Positions 27,601-36,655 of a stretch of DNA of 64,000 bases are shown in pieces (the stretch's first letter is position 1; every line of letters starts with the position of its first letter). The notes under the pieces were generated by a model, which was not told where the DNA came from, did no database searches, and was given only the letters and a program-made list of their open reading frames with translations. This stretch comes from Actinoplanes solisilvae. Lineage in GTDB: Bacteria; Actinomycetota; Actinomycetes; Mycobacteriales; Micromonosporaceae. The translations under genes were made by a program, and so were the position numbers. The stretch spans positions 186,001-250,000 of the forward strand of contig NZ_RJAC01000001.1 of the NCBI RefSeq assembly GCF_003999975.1. Direction: 5' to 3'.

Positions 27601-28231
27601 CCTCGGCCTGCTTGCCGAGCGGCTTGAGCTGGCGGCGCAACTCGGCCGTGAGGTCGGTGAGCCGGTTGAGGTTCAACTGCATCGCGTCCAGCTTGCGGAT
27701 CGCCTTTTCTTTCCGCTTGCGATGCTTCAGTACGCCCGCGGCCTCCTCGATGAAGGCCCGGCGATCTTCCGGCTTCGCGTGCAGCATCGCGTCGAGCCGA
27801 CCCTGGCCCACGATGATGTGCATCTCGCGGCCGATGCCGGAGTCGCTCAGCAGTTCCTGGATGTCGAGCAGCCGGCAGGCGTTGCCGTTGATCTCGTATT
27901 CGCTGGCGCCGTCGCGGAACATGCGCCGGGTGATCGACACCTCGGTGTACTCGATCGGCAGCGCGCCGTCGTTGTTGTCGATCGTGAGCGTCACCTCGGC
28001 GCGGCCCAGCGGCGCGCGGCCCGACGTGCCGGCGAAGATGACGTCCTCCATCTTGCCGCCGCGCAGCGCCTTGGCGCCCTGCTCGCCGAGGACCCAGGCG
28101 ATGGCATCGACGACGTTGGACTTGCCGGAGCCGTTGGGGCCCACCACACAGGTGATGCCCGGCTCCAGCCGCAGCGTCGTAGCGGAGGCGAAGGACTTGA
28201 AGCCCTTGACCGTCAGGCTCTTGAGGTGCAC
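24653..28231 (-). CDS. smc: Chromosome condensation ATPase SMC
   Basis: The product has 1192 residues, full length. Walker A GPNGSGKSN is at 31-39. Long Ala/Glu/Arg coiled coils flank a hinge (about 510-655, with PGLLGSLASMLTVQPGHEAA and a Gly-rich closing strand). LSGGERSLTAVAML is the ABC signature near 1100, and FYIMDEVEAALDD the Walker B just after. It works with ScpA and ScpB to load at parS sites and compact the origin. The coiled coil is unusually Ala-rich, as in other high-GC actinobacteria. Confidence 0.98.
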   Translation of the reverse strand: MHLKSLTVKGFKSFASATTLRLEPGITCVVGPNGSGKSNVVDAIAWVLGEQGAKALRGGKMEDVIFAGTSGRAPLGRAEVTLTIDNNDGALPIEYTEVSITRRMFRDGASEYEINGNACRLLDIQELLSDSGIGREMHIIVGQGRLDAMLHAKPEDRRAFIEEAAGVLKHRKRKEKAIRKLDAMQLNLNRLTDLTAELRRQLKPLGKQAEVARRAAGIQSDLRDARLRLLADDLHTLRTTLDREIADESAMRERRGQVEDENREVQRHLADLELAHAEDAPLLQAAQDTWYKLSALQERFRSTEQLATERLRHLAATPDEERPGRDPDQLVAEADRVREQEEELREALTDDQMRLAEAIEHRQELERELAAAEGALRSAAKAIADRREGLAKLTGNVNAARARTEGATDEIERLAAAHTDAMMRAETAQGEVDAVAAESSEADRDNVELDERHAEAVAEHDRASAIVREFSDAERAAEKDAASWKAREEALALGLKRKDGAGALLAKAGEVPGLLGSLASMLTVQPGHEAALAAALGSLADAVALSGVDEAVEAMRTLKIADAGRAALVVASPAGPGMQGPLDALRPSLPEGDVWAPDVIGCPDNLRPALNRALRDVVLVPDHAAAVALVAANAELRAVTPDGDVLGAYAAAGGSGKATSYLEVQAAVDEAKARRAEAESSIGELKEQLAAARAEVAQHKEAVNVAAAAKRAAEGERNAAARRLAELGAAARSAKAETERLGAARQKAESAREADLMRVAELEERLRLAEATPIDEEPSTDERDRLAALVPQSRQNEMEVRLAVRTAEERVSSIAGRADSLMRQANAERQARERAAARRAARARGAEIAKAVALGAGAALARVQVSLIAAIEVRDELAQARTLREAELQEVRAGAKRLVSELERLTSEVHRDEVARAEQRMRIEQLEAKAAEDFSLDVDTLIIEYGPEQPVPPTQAEVALAEKDGKPVPEPAPFHRPTQEKRANKAERDLALLGKVNPLALEEFAALEERFKFLSDQLEDLKATRKDLLTVVKDVDERILEVFQSAFDDTAREFQQVFQVLFPGGEGRLVLTDPEDMLTTGVEVEARPPGKKIKRLSLLSGGERSLTAVAMLCAIFRARPSPFYIMDEVEAALDDVNLGRLITLFEQLREKSQLLIITHQKRTMEVADALYGVTMRAGVTQVISQRLKHEEE

Positions 28232-28359
28232 GGATCTCCGAGGGTCGGTCGTCTTCTGCTTCGGCGCAGACTACCCCCGGCGCGAGTCGGCGAACGTTAC
28301 CGCCGCTCCGCGTCCCGCAGAAACTGGACAAAATGACCCGCCAGTGCTTCCCCGGGGAC

Positions 28360-28395
28360 AAAAAGATGCGCGCCTCCACTCTCGTGGCGGCGCGC
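28360..28395 (-). terminator. Intrinsic terminator downstream of the small coiled-coil gene
   Basis: On the minus strand, GCGCGCC, a bulge, CCAC, a 4-base loop, then GTGG and GGCGCGC (28368-28395), are followed by ATCTTTTT. On the plus strand the same stem is followed by GTTTTC, so it may work both ways. It separates the 64-residue gene from smc. Confidence 0.8.
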
Positions 28396-28489
28396 GTTTT
28401 CGGGGTGCGTCTTTGGTGCGAGGGGATTCGAGCCTGATTCAGGGGCCGCCCGGCACGTGTGGTGACGAGGCCATGACAGCCGATGGAGC

Positions 28490-28684
28490 TCAGGTCAGAG
28501 CGGGCTCGGTCAGCCGCGCGAAATCGTCTGCCTCCGCGGCGGCCGCCGCGAGACGATCATTTTCGGCACGAAGCCGGGTGACCTCGAACTCCAGGGCCTG
28601 CACCCTGGAACGCAGACGGGTGACCTCGTCGAGCAGGCGCCGATCGGGCGCCGCACCTACGTGGCCAAAGAGGGCCTTCGCCAT
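28490..28684 (-). CDS. Small coiled-coil protein of 64 residues
   Basis: The ATG at 28684 follows AAGGAG with seven bases between. The product opens with MAKALFGHVGAAPDRRLLDE, then one perfect coiled coil (residues 20-48, VTRLRSRVQALEFEVTRLRA with Leu/Val in heptads), and an acidic end. The frame stays open upstream to 28918, but that part has no coiling and no ribosome site. I recall similar MAK-starting small proteins in other actinobacteria near this place, but cannot name the family. With its own promoter-like and terminator elements beside smc, it is a real gene; a role in chromosome or division work is speculation. Confidence 0.75.
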   Translation of the reverse strand: MAKALFGHVGAAPDRRLLDEVTRLRSRVQALEFEVTRLRAENDRLAAAAAEADDFARLTEPALT

Positions 28685-28798
28685 GGTGACTCCTTGAGAA
28701 GCACTGCTTCTTCTTGTGGAAAGCGTTGCCGGAGAGGCCGACCAACGCGCGCCCAGCATGCACCGCAGGTCTGAGCTCAAGGGCACGCTTGGGCACAG

Positions 28799-28827
28799 AA
28801 TCATGCACCCTAGGAAAGGATTCTCAA
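28799..28827 (-). promoter_or_regulatory. Promoter-like elements for the small coiled-coil gene
   Basis: On the minus strand, TTGAGA (28822-28827), a 17-base spacer and ATGATT (28799-28804) lie about 115 bases before the start at 28684. The fit to the housekeeping consensus is moderate. Confidence 0.3.
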
Positions 28828-29399
28828 GGTGCAGATTTCTCACGTCCAACTGGAACCGGGCATGAGTGGGCGCGACTGGCGACTCCTCCATAGTCCGCCG
28901 CAAGCCAGAATCCGTCAAGCGCTGCGGAGGCGTCCCGTCGCCGGTGAGCAGTGAATCATCCCACCCGAAGGGTCGTCAGCAGGCCAAACAGGCCCGCGAC
29001 CCCGGGTAATTGTGATCACGCCTCCACTCTTGAAGATCAAATAAGGCGCCAAAGTTGGCATGCCCGATCCCGGGCCAGGCCTCGATCTTGACTCGCCTCA
29101 TTCTTCCGGCGCGACCCGATTTCCCACAATCTCGTCGATCACACCGCCCACGTAACTTGACGCGGACCACACCTGATTCGTGACCGCGTCGCCCGCGGGT
29201 GGGCCAAACCGCTCCGACTGCCCGCGGCGCAAGCCCGCCGATGACCCGTCCCGCACGGAGTCACCCACCGGCACAATGGATCACAGACAAACGGACTTTT
29301 CATCTCAAAGCAGGCGACAAATAGGATAAAAATCGCTTAATTGTGTCGTCTAGCTGACAGGCCGCCCCGCGTTCGGCGAAGTGTTTCGTTGCCTCCATC
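28828..29399. other. Non-coding stretch between the small coiled-coil gene and the Pel-like cluster
   Basis: This stretch of about 570 bases is less GC-rich than its flanks. It has one weak minus-strand reading frame (28976-29170) with atypical composition, which I do not accept. An AT-rich part at about 29300-29345 (GGATAAAAATCGCTTAATTG) is a likely promoter for the plus-strand glycosyltransferase. No RNA gene or repeat is recognised. Confidence 0.5.
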
Positions 29400-30884
29400 G
29401 TGAATCCGACCCCGCCGCACGAGCGCATCTGCCTGCTCACCGGCGGCGGGTACCCGTACCGGCGGGACGCCCTGAGCGGATGGTGCCGAACCCTCGTCCA
29501 GGGCCTGCGCCGCTTCCGCTTCGAGCTGCTCACCGTGACCGACCGGGAACCGCCGCCCGCCCCCGCCTACCCGCTCCCGCTCAACGTCGGCTCGGCCCGC
29601 GCCGTCGCCATGAGCCGCGGTGGAACCCGTCACGAACGTCGCCGCGGCACCGACGGCGACCTGGCGAGGGCCGCCGCCACGCTGCTCTGCCAGGGCCTGA
29701 TCGGCGACCATCCCGACGAGGTGTTCGCCGGCGGACTGAGGCGGGTCGCCGACAACCCGTCCCTGCTGCCCGCCCTGCCCCTCGCCGACGCCCTGCTCGA
29801 ATCGTGGCGTACGGGTCACGATGTTCCGCGGCTCAGCGTGCGCGACGCCCGCACCGCCGCCGCCCTGCTGCGCCACGCCCTCGGCGCGATCACCGTCCAC
29901 CTGCCCGACGCCGGCCTCGTGCACTGCGTCGGCGGCACGACCCCGCTGCTCACCGCCTTGGCCGGCCGCTGGCGCACGGGCGTCCCACTGCTGCTCACCG
30001 AGGCCCGCGCACCGGTCGCCCGGCACAAGCCGCACGAGGAACGGCTGTCACCGGCCGTACGGACCGTGCTGCGCCGGCTGCGCGGCTCGGTCGCCCGCAC
30101 CGGGTACGCCGAGGCGGGGTTGATCGCGCCGCTCAGCGCCTATCACCACAGCTGGGCGCTGCGGCACGGCGCGCAGGCGGCCAAGCTCGTGCAGGTGCCG
30201 GCCGGGGTCGACCCGTCGGAGTATCCGGTCGCGGCCGAGCTCGAGTCCGGCCCCGCCGTGGTCTGGGCGGGCAGCGGCGGCCCCGACAGCGGCCTGTCCC
30301 CGCTGCTCGCTGCGTTCCAGCACGTCGTCGCGGCGATCCCGGGCACCGTGCTGCACCTGGTCGGGGTCACCGCCACGCACGAGGACCACTGCGCCGAGCA
30401 GATCGAACGTACGGGGCTGGGCCGGGCCGTACGCCTGCACCCGCTGCCCGCCGACCGGCGCGACCGTTACACGGCGGGGCACGTCGTGGCGCACGTGCCG
30501 GGACCCGCCGACCCGCCCTATCGGCTGGTCGAGGCGATGATGTCGGGCCGGGCCGTGGTCGGGGTCGATGTGGGACCGGCCGCCGAGACGCTGGGCGACG
30601 CGGGCGTGCTGGTGCAGCCGGGCGACCCGGCCGAGCTCGCGATCGCCGTCGTCGGCCTGCTGCGGTCGCCGACCCGTCGCCGGGTGCTGGGCGACGCGGC
30701 CCGCCGTCGCGCGCTGACCCATTTCACCAACGACCGGGTGGTCCGCGTCTACGGCGCTCTCTACACCGATCTCGTGGCGCCACCCCCGCCGACCGCGTAT
30801 GAGCTGGCCCTCGCCGTGCCGGCCCCACGCTCCGAACCTCCGGCCACCCTGCGCTGGCTGGTCAGTGAGAGGCACTCCGCATGA
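29400..30884 (+). CDS. PelF-like GT4 glycosyltransferase (DUF3492 type)
   Basis: The product has 494 residues from a GTG at 29400. The opening ICLLTGGGYPYRRDALSGWC matches the DUF3492/PelF signature (usually EGTYPYVxGGVSxW). The middle has PDAGLVHCVGGTTPLLTALAG and GVPLLLTEARAP, where PelF proteins have an ILTEHG-like strand. The C-lobe has KLVQVPAGVDPSEYP and YRLVEAMMSGRAVVGVD, keeping the second Glu of the EX7E motif; the first one is not visible. PelF polymerises the aminosugar polymer Pel from UDP-sugars. The next gene overlaps by ATGA, and a spherulin-4-like gene follows. No clear ribosome site is seen, so a leaderless transcript is possible. Confidence 0.8.
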   Translation: MNPTPPHERICLLTGGGYPYRRDALSGWCRTLVQGLRRFRFELLTVTDREPPPAPAYPLPLNVGSARAVAMSRGGTRHERRRGTDGDLARAAATLLCQGLIGDHPDEVFAGGLRRVADNPSLLPALPLADALLESWRTGHDVPRLSVRDARTAAALLRHALGAITVHLPDAGLVHCVGGTTPLLTALAGRWRTGVPLLLTEARAPVARHKPHEERLSPAVRTVLRRLRGSVARTGYAEAGLIAPLSAYHHSWALRHGAQAAKLVQVPAGVDPSEYPVAAELESGPAVVWAGSGGPDSGLSPLLAAFQHVVAAIPGTVLHLVGVTATHEDHCAEQIERTGLGRAVRLHPLPADRRDRYTAGHVVAHVPGPADPPYRLVEAMMSGRAVVGVDVGPAAETLGDAGVLVQPGDPAELAIAVVGLLRSPTRRRVLGDAARRRALTHFTNDRVVRVYGALYTDLVAPPPPTAYELALAVPAPRSEPPATLRWLVSERHSA

Positions 30885-32317
30885 CGATCACGCCCGCACG
30901 ATCAAGAGCAACTTCCCGGCGTACGCATCGACGCGCGCCCGCCGTGCCTCGGCATTCACTGCCACCGGAGACGATCCGTCCACCGAAGACGGTTCCGGAA
31001 ACAGACCTACCCGTGCCGGAGCAGGAACCTCGGATGCCCGAGCTTGCGCCCGAATTGTCAGCAAAGGCCCCGCCTCGTTCCCATCGAGCCCCCGCCCGCC
31101 GCGCTTTCCTCAACGCCGCCCTGCTGCGCTGCGCCCTCTATCTGGGCCCGCTCAGCGTCGCGGTCGCCGCCGCCGGTCCGCTGGCCCAGGTCGCCTGGCC
31201 CGTCCCGCTGGTCACGCTGCTGCTCGGCTGGTCGGCCGCCCAGGCTCTGACCTGCACCGGCGTCGCGGTCGCCCGCCGCGAGGGCCCGGCCGCCGCCGCT
31301 CGCCTGGTGGGCAGCGGTTTCGCCGCCGTCGCCGGGCTCTGGTGCGCGCTGGTCTGGGTGGCGCCCTCCACTGTGGTCGGCTCGCAGCGCGGCCTGGCCC
31401 TGGTGATCGGCCTCGGCGGTCTGGGCACCCTGGCCACCGTCACCGCCGCGTTGGTGACCCGGGCCGAGGCCGCCGTCGTCCTATGGAGCCTGCCGTGCTG
31501 GCTCCTCGCCGCCCTGACCCTGGCCGACCTGCTAGGCGGCAGCGTGAGCAGCGCCGGCCGCCTGGGCCGCCTGATCACCGAAACAGCCGGCGCGGTCCCG
31601 ATCGGCACCCTGCTCCCCGCCGCCATCGTGGTCGCCCTGATCCGCGCGTTCCAGCCGGCCGTCCTACCCGGAACCCGTGCCCGCAGCGCACAGCGGCTGA
31701 CCCCCGCCGAGCTGCGACGCGGCGGTGGCTACCTGATCATCGGCGCGTCCCAGGCGGTCTGCGTCGGGCTGGTCTGGCAGGCCGGCCCGTCCGGCTCGAC
31801 CGCCCCGTTCTGGCTGCCGTTGCTGCTGGCCGTGCCGGTCCTCGAGGCGCTCATCGGTTGGCACACCGGCCAGGTCGACGCCGGGCTGGACGAGGCCGAG
31901 ACCGGCGAGGAGCTGCGCAAGCACGTCCGCGGCGTCACGCTGATCACGCTGGCCGGGCTGCTGCCACCGTTCGCCGTGGGCGTCGCGCTGGCCCTCGCCG
32001 CATACCGTCTGCCCGCGGGCCTTCCCGCGCTGGCCGGCACTCAGGCCAGTGTGCTGGGCCTGGCCGGCGGCACCCTGCTCGGTGGCGTCTTCGCCATCAC
32101 CTATCTGCTCGCGGCCCGAACCCGTACGGGGATCGCCGCGACCCTGGCCGCCGCGCCTCCCCTGGTCATTGTGGCCCTGCCGTTCCTTCCCCTGCCCTCC
32201 TCCGGCCCCCTGCCCGACGCCGTCGCCGTGCTCGCCGCCACCCACCTGGCCGGCCTGCTCGTCGTGGCCCTGACCGCCCAGCCGACGTCCGATGACGACC
32301 CGCGGAGAACATCATGA
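30881..32317 (+). CDS. Multi-pass membrane protein, PelG-like position
   Basis: The product has 478 residues. The first 80 are Pro/Arg-rich and cytoplasmic. The rest forms about eleven or twelve hydrophobic segments with short basic or acidic loops (for example AGLDEAETGEELRKHVRG in the middle). It overlaps the PelF-like gene by ATGA and ends four bases inside the next gene. By place and topology it corresponds to PelG, the MOP-family membrane partner of PelF, which helps to move the polymer out. Sequence likeness to PelG cannot be shown by eye, so the link rests on context. Confidence 0.65.
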   Translation: MTITPARSRATSRRTHRRAPAVPRHSLPPETIRPPKTVPETDLPVPEQEPRMPELAPELSAKAPPRSHRAPARRAFLNAALLRCALYLGPLSVAVAAAGPLAQVAWPVPLVTLLLGWSAAQALTCTGVAVARREGPAAAARLVGSGFAAVAGLWCALVWVAPSTVVGSQRGLALVIGLGGLGTLATVTAALVTRAEAAVVLWSLPCWLLAALTLADLLGGSVSSAGRLGRLITETAGAVPIGTLLPAAIVVALIRAFQPAVLPGTRARSAQRLTPAELRRGGGYLIIGASQAVCVGLVWQAGPSGSTAPFWLPLLLAVPVLEALIGWHTGQVDAGLDEAETGEELRKHVRGVTLITLAGLLPPFAVGVALALAAYRLPAGLPALAGTQASVLGLAGGTLLGGVFAITYLLAARTRTGIAATLAAAPPLVIVALPFLPLPSSGPLPDAVAVLAATHLAGLLVVALTAQPTSDDDPRRTS

Positions 32318-32883
32318 AAACCCTGTTCCCCCCGTACGCCCACCCGTCGCCGGAACTGCCTCTCGACGGCGACACCTGGATCGTCCGTGAGCTGCCGGGC
32401 GAACGGCGGTCCCTGCACCAGTCCCTGGGCAAGATCGACCTCGACTGGGGCACCCGTTCGCTGGCCGACGTGCTGGCCGACGTCGACGCCTGGCGGGCCG
32501 ACGGTGCCGAGGGCCTCTTCCTCGACCGGGCGCCGGCCGGTTCCGGCGGGGTGGGCCCGGTCGCGCTGACCGTGCGCCTGGCCGCCCGCCGCGGCCTGCA
32601 CCGGGTGGTGCTCAATCCGGGCGTGCCGACCCACCCGCTCTACCGCGATCTGGGCGTACGCATCTGCACCTTCGAGGGGCCGTGGTCGGCCTACCAGAGC
32701 TGGGACGGCGACGGATCACGGCCGGGCGACGGCCACCTCGTGCACCGGGTGCCCGCCGAGCTGCTCACGGCCGCGCGGCGACTGATGGGCCGGCGTGGAG
32801 CGGGTTTCGGGCTGGCCACCGACGCCGGCCCGCTCGTCAGTGCCGAATCGTTCGCGGGCGGGGCTGGCAGCGCGGACAACTGA
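32314..32883 (+). CDS. Spherulin-4/Sph3-like glycoside hydrolase-related protein
   Basis: The product has 189 residues. The order of phrases fits the spherulation-specific family 4: [11 protein letters not shown] at the start, [19 protein letters not shown], then GLFLDRAP (strand end with the likely catalytic Asp), [28 protein letters not shown] with a conserved Glu, HLVHRVP, and GFGLATDAG. From memory, many members have Asp-Glu where this has Asp-Arg. Related enzymes (Sph3, the PelA hydrolase domain) cut aminosugar polymers made by neighbouring synthases. No export signal is seen. It overlaps the upstream gene by ATGA and the convergent mutM by 47 bases. Confidence 0.7.
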   Translation: MKTLFPPYAHPSPELPLDGDTWIVRELPGERRSLHQSLGKIDLDWGTRSLADVLADVDAWRADGAEGLFLDRAPAGSGGVGPVALTVRLAARRGLHRVVLNPGVPTHPLYRDLGVRICTFEGPWSAYQSWDGDGSRPGDGHLVHRVPAELLTAARRLMGRRGAGFGLATDAGPLVSAESFAGGAGSADN

Positions 32884-33691
32884 ACGACGACCGGTTCATG
32901 AACTGCTCGCGGCGCATCGGCGTACCGCACCGGTGGCACGGCTGACCCTCGCGGCCATAGGCGTTGAGCGACCGGTCGAAGTAGCCGCTCTCGCCGTTCA
33001 CGTCGACGTAGAGCTCGTCGAAGCTCGTGCCGCCCGCGACGATCGCCTCACCGAGCACATCACGAACGTGGGCGAGCAGACGGCGTACGGCGGGCCCGGT
33101 CAGTTGATCTGTAAGCCGGGCGCCGTGAAGCTGGGCCCGCCACAGAGCCTCGTCGGCGTAGATGTTGCCGACGCCGGAGATGAGGGTCTGATCGAGCAGC
33201 GCGCGCTTGATCTCGGTGTGCTTGCCGCGCAGCCGGGCGACGAAGGCATCGTCGTCGAAAAGCTGGTCCATCGGGTCGCGGGCGATGTGCGCGATCTCGT
33301 CGGGCAGCTCGGCGCCCCCCTCCGAGACGGAGAGCCCGCCGAACGTGCGCTGGTCGACGAAGCGCAGCTCGGGGCCCCCGTCGGTGAACGTGAACCGGAT
33401 GCGCAGGTGCTTCTCGTCCTCGGCGTCGCCCGGCTGCATGAGCAATTGGCCGCTCATGCCGAGGTGACCGATGATCGCGTCACCGGAGTCGAGCGGGAAC
33501 CACAGGTATTTGCCGCGGCGGGACACGTCGAGGACGGTGCGGCCGGTCAGCAGGGCGATGAAGTGCGCGTCGCCGGTGATGTGCCGGCGGATCGCGCGCG
33601 GGTGGTGCACCTCGACCGACTTGATCGTGCGGCCGGCCACCCATTTGGCCAGCCCCATCCGCACGGTCTCGACCTCGGGCAGCTCAGGCAC
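32837..33691 (-). CDS. mutM: Formamidopyrimidine-DNA glycosylase (Fpg)
   Basis: The product has 284 residues. It begins [10 protein letters not shown], with the catalytic Pro2 (after Met removal) and Glu3. The mid-part [13 protein letters not shown] carries the helix-two-turn-helix Asn, and the C-terminal zinc finger reads [13 protein letters not shown] then SCPRC. It removes 8-oxoguanine and cuts the strand. The last 47 bases run under the end of the convergent spherulin-4-like gene, a long overlap that exists because that cluster abuts mutM. Confidence 0.97.
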   Translation of the reverse strand: MPELPEVETVRMGLAKWVAGRTIKSVEVHHPRAIRRHITGDAHFIALLTGRTVLDVSRRGKYLWFPLDSGDAIIGHLGMSGQLLMQPGDAEDEKHLRIRFTFTDGGPELRFVDQRTFGGLSVSEGGAELPDEIAHIARDPMDQLFDDDAFVARLRGKHTEIKRALLDQTLISGVGNIYADEALWRAQLHGARLTDQLTGPAVRRLLAHVRDVLGEAIVAGGTSFDELYVDVNGESGYFDRSLNAYGREGQPCHRCGTPMRREQFMNRSSFSCPRCQPRPRTIRH

Positions 33692-33700
33692 TGCGAACTC

Positions 33701-34861
33701 CTAAAGCGTGTAGGGCCACACGGCGACGAGATAGGCGCCGTACCAGAGACCGAACGCCGCCCAGGCCGCGATTGATACCACAGCGACCCGGGGGCGAGCA
33801 CGGGCGGCGGCGGCGACGGCCGGAAGCAGCGTCAACAGTACGGGCAGGAGCAGCCGGGGCTTGGAGTGGTAGAACCCGGCCTGGCCGTAGACGAGCACCA
33901 TGGCGATCACCCCGTAGACGGCGATCGGGGGCCACGGACGCTGGGCGAGCGCGACCCCGGCGGCGGCCAGGGCAGCGAGCAGGATGAACGCGACACTGAC
34001 CGGGACCCAGCCGTCGCCGCCGCTCAGCGTCGTGTTCAGGAACTTGACCGTGCTCGCCCCGAAGTCGAACGACGTGCCCCAGCCCGCGGCCTGGATGCGG
34101 AACCACGCGACCGGGTCACCGACCCGCCAGCCGACCCAGGCCAGGAACAGCGGCGCGCCGGCCAGGGCGAGTGCGGCGGCGCCCAGCGGCTGCCAGGCCT
34201 TCTCGCGCGACTCGCGGACGGCCAGCACGGCGGCGACGGCCAGGGCGACCGCGGCGGCGGCACCGGTCGGGCGGCTCAGCGCGGTGAGCAGCCCGAGCAG
34301 GCCGGCCGCCCACCAGACCCGCCGGTGCGCGGCGACCAGCATGCCGGCGACCAGCGCGACGAAGATCGACTCCGAGTAGCCCATCGAGAAGACGATCGAG
34401 ACCGGCGCGGTGCAGAGGATCGCGACCAGGGCCCAGCCGGCCCGCTTGCCGTACAGCGAGGTGCCCAGCAGGTGCAGGGCGACCGCGGCGCCGATCGAGG
34501 CGAGCCAGGCCACCACGAGCGACGCCGTGTGCGCCTCGATGCCGAGCGTGGCCACGAACCGGATGAGCAGCGGGTAGACCGGGAAGAAGGCCAGCTCGTT
34601 GCCCTGCAGAGCACCCGAGGCGTCGTACGTGTAACCGTGTGGATAACCGTCGACGGCGACCCGGTAGAACCAGCCGGCGTCCCAGACCAGCAGCCGCTCG
34701 CGGATCCCGACCGGGTTCTGGGAGGCGTTGTCCAGCCAGGCCAGGATGACGAGCTGGGCGACCCGGGTGAGCGCGAAGATCCCGACGGCGATCCCCACGC
34801 CGCGCCGGCCCCCGGCGAGGTCCCACAACCGGGGTTTCTCGACCGCCACCGCCAGGCTCAC
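33701..34861 (-). CDS. GT-C type mannosyltransferase-like membrane protein (PIG-V-like)
   Basis: The product has 386 residues and about nine or ten membrane helices. The first loop has [20 protein letters not shown] and the next [14 protein letters not shown]. This Asp plus FFP-YPL pattern is that of the PIG-V/GT76 group of lipid-linked mannosyltransferases, which use polyprenyl-phosphate mannose outside the membrane. It overlaps rnc by ATGA and lies nine bases before mutM, so it is part of the plsX-rnc-mutM operon. The acceptor is unknown; mannosylated lipids or wall glycan are likely in this group. Confidence 0.8.
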   Translation of the reverse strand: MSLAVAVEKPRLWDLAGGRRGVGIAVGIFALTRVAQLVILAWLDNASQNPVGIRERLLVWDAGWFYRVAVDGYPHGYTYDASGALQGNELAFFPVYPLLIRFVATLGIEAHTASLVVAWLASIGAAVALHLLGTSLYGKRAGWALVAILCTAPVSIVFSMGYSESIFVALVAGMLVAAHRRVWWAAGLLGLLTALSRPTGAAAAVALAVAAVLAVRESREKAWQPLGAAALALAGAPLFLAWVGWRVGDPVAWFRIQAAGWGTSFDFGASTVKFLNTTLSGGDGWVPVSVAFILLAALAAAGVALAQRPWPPIAVYGVIAMVLVYGQAGFYHSKPRLLLPVLLTLLPAVAAAARARPRVAVVSIAAWAAFGLWYGAYLVAVWPYTL

Positions 34862-35637
34862 TCGCTGTCTTCGAGCTCGTCGTCGGGCTTGTCGTCGGGC
34901 TTGTCCAGCAGGCTCCCGTCGGGCTCGCTGGTGCGCTCGGTCAGGATGCGCCAGGCGGCCGCGGCGGCCCGCTGCTCGGCCTGCTTCTTGCTGCGCCCCT
35001 CGGAGCCGCCGTAACGCTCGCCGGCCACCACCACCCAGGCGGTGAACGTCTTGGCGTGGTCGGGACCGGAGTCCTCGATCACGTAGTCGGGCACGCCGAG
35101 GCCGAGCGCCGCGGTGAGCTCCTGCAGGCTGGTCTTCCAGTCGAGCGCGGCGCCGCGGCCGGCCGACTCGGCCATCAGCGGGTCGAACAGCCGGTGGATG
35201 ACCTCGCCCGCGACGTCCAGGCCGTGCTCGAGATAGATCGCGCCGAGCAGCGCCTCGAGCGTGTCGGCCAGAATGCTCGCCTTGTCGCGCCCGCCGGTCG
35301 TCTCCTCGCCCTTGCCGAGCAGCAGGTGCCGGCCCAGCCCCTCCGGGCCCAGACCGCGGGCCACGTCGGCCAGCGCGTGCATGTTGACCACGCTGGCGCG
35401 CAGCTTCGCGAGCTGGCCCTCGGGCAGGTCGGGGTGGTTGTGGAAGAGCGCCGAGGTGATCACGACGCCGAGCACCGAGTCACCGAGGAACTCGAGGCGC
35501 TCATTCGTCGGCAGCCCACCGTTCTCGTACGCGTACGAGCGGTGGGTCAGCGCGCGCTCGAGCAGGCCCGGCTCGAGCGGGACCCCGAAGGCCTCCTCCA
35601 GCGGCAGGGTCGGCGGTCGGCGACGCTTGTCACTCAT
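34858..35637 (-). CDS. rnc: Ribonuclease III
   Basis: The product has 259 residues. The signature [15 protein letters not shown] is at about 42-56, the metal-binding [15 protein letters not shown] is near 130, and a double-stranded RNA binding domain ([14 protein letters not shown] to [16 protein letters not shown]) covers about 165-240. The acidic tail ([12 protein letters not shown]) is longer than usual. It cuts rRNA precursors and structured mRNA. ATGA overlaps on both sides couple it to plsX and to the GT-C gene. Confidence 0.97.
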   Translation of the reverse strand: MSDKRRRPPTLPLEEAFGVPLEPGLLERALTHRSYAYENGGLPTNERLEFLGDSVLGVVITSALFHNHPDLPEGQLAKLRASVVNMHALADVARGLGPEGLGRHLLLGKGEETTGGRDKASILADTLEALLGAIYLEHGLDVAGEVIHRLFDPLMAESAGRGAALDWKTSLQELTAALGLGVPDYVIEDSGPDHAKTFTAWVVVAGERYGGSEGRSKKQAEQRAAAAAWRILTERTSEPDGSLLDKPDDKPDDELEDSE

Positions 35638-36644
35638 GAGGCACCTCGTTGTGTTTCGATCATCTCGGCCATCGCCGCGACCGCGGCTCGGCGGTGGAGC
35701 TGGGCGGCGAAGGCGATCCCGGCGGCGAGATCCGGGCCCGAGGCGGCACCGTGGCAGACGACCACGGTCCCTTCGACCCCGAGGAGCAGCGCCGCGCGGG
35801 GAACCCGCCGCTCGTTCGGGGGCCCGATCTCGGCGTACGCCGTCTCGAGCCCCTTGAGCAGCACATTTCCGGTGAATCCGTCGGTCACGACGACGTCGGC
35901 GATGGCGCCGGTGACCACATCGTTGCCCTCGACCAGGCCGACGTAGCGCCCGCCGCCGGGCAGGTCGAGGCCGGCGAGCAGGGGTGGGAGGGCGCGGCGC
36001 AGGCGATCGCCCTTGCCGCGTTCGATGCCGATGGTCAGCAGGCCGACGCGCGGGCGCGGAACCCCATGCACGACCGAGGCGTACGCGGCCCCGAGCCGGG
36101 CGTGCATGGCCATCGTCTCTTCGTCGGGGTCGACCGAGGAGCCCACGTCGAGCAGCACCAGCCGCCCGGAAAGGGTGGGCAGCACGGCGGCGAGGGGCGG
36201 ACGGCGTACGCCCGGGCGACGGCCCAGGCCGAGGGCGGCCGAGGTGACCGTGGCGCCGGTATTGCCGGCGGAGAGAACAGCGTCGGCGCCGCCCTGGGCG
36301 ACGGCGAGCACCGCGGAACGTACCCCGGACTCGACCCAGCTCTCGACCGGATCGCCAGGAGCTATGGGCAGCGTGCTGATCCGGGCGCGGTCGCCCGGTG
36401 CGAGGGCACCACGAACCTCATCGGCCGCTTCGAGCGGGCCGACGAGCAACAGGTGAAGGGCCGGGTCGGCCTGGCAGGCGCGCAGAGCGCCGTCAACCAC
36501 GACGGCGGGAGCATGGTCCCCGCCGAGGAGGTCGACGGCGATCCGCGCGGTGCCCGGCTCCCCGACAGTGAACTGTCCGGAAGCCGTGGCACCGATCGGT
36601 CGCCGATGCTCAGGAGCGACCCGCCCGGCAATAGGGCGCGTCAC
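35634..36644 (-). CDS. plsX: Phosphate acyltransferase PlsX
   Basis: The product has 336 residues. [20 protein letters not shown] corresponds to the family start (usually DAMGGDxxP). [25 protein letters not shown] and [16 protein letters not shown] are the other marks. It turns acyl-ACP into acyl-phosphate for phospholipid synthesis. A GTG start at 36644 gives an N-terminal extension of about 33 residues before the core. It lies 11 bases after rpmF, the usual rpmF-plsX order, and overlaps rnc. Confidence 0.95.
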   Translation of the reverse strand: MTRPIAGRVAPEHRRPIGATASGQFTVGEPGTARIAVDLLGGDHAPAVVVDGALRACQADPALHLLLVGPLEAADEVRGALAPGDRARISTLPIAPGDPVESWVESGVRSAVLAVAQGGADAVLSAGNTGATVTSAALGLGRRPGVRRPPLAAVLPTLSGRLVLLDVGSSVDPDEETMAMHARLGAAYASVVHGVPRPRVGLLTIGIERGKGDRLRRALPPLLAGLDLPGGGRYVGLVEGNDVVTGAIADVVVTDGFTGNVLLKGLETAYAEIGPPNERRVPRAALLLGVEGTVVVCHGAASGPDLAAGIAFAAQLHRRAAVAAMAEMIETQRGAS

Positions 36645-36655
36645 TTAAGAGACGC

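Noticed and set aside
28420..28460. A tRNA-like T-arm (GGGGATTCGAGCCT)
   Set aside because: No acceptor stem, anticodon arm or D-arm can be built around it.
28976..29170. A 64-residue minus-strand frame in the gap before the Pel-like cluster
   Set aside because: No ribosome site, odd composition with no domain, and no neighbours to support it.
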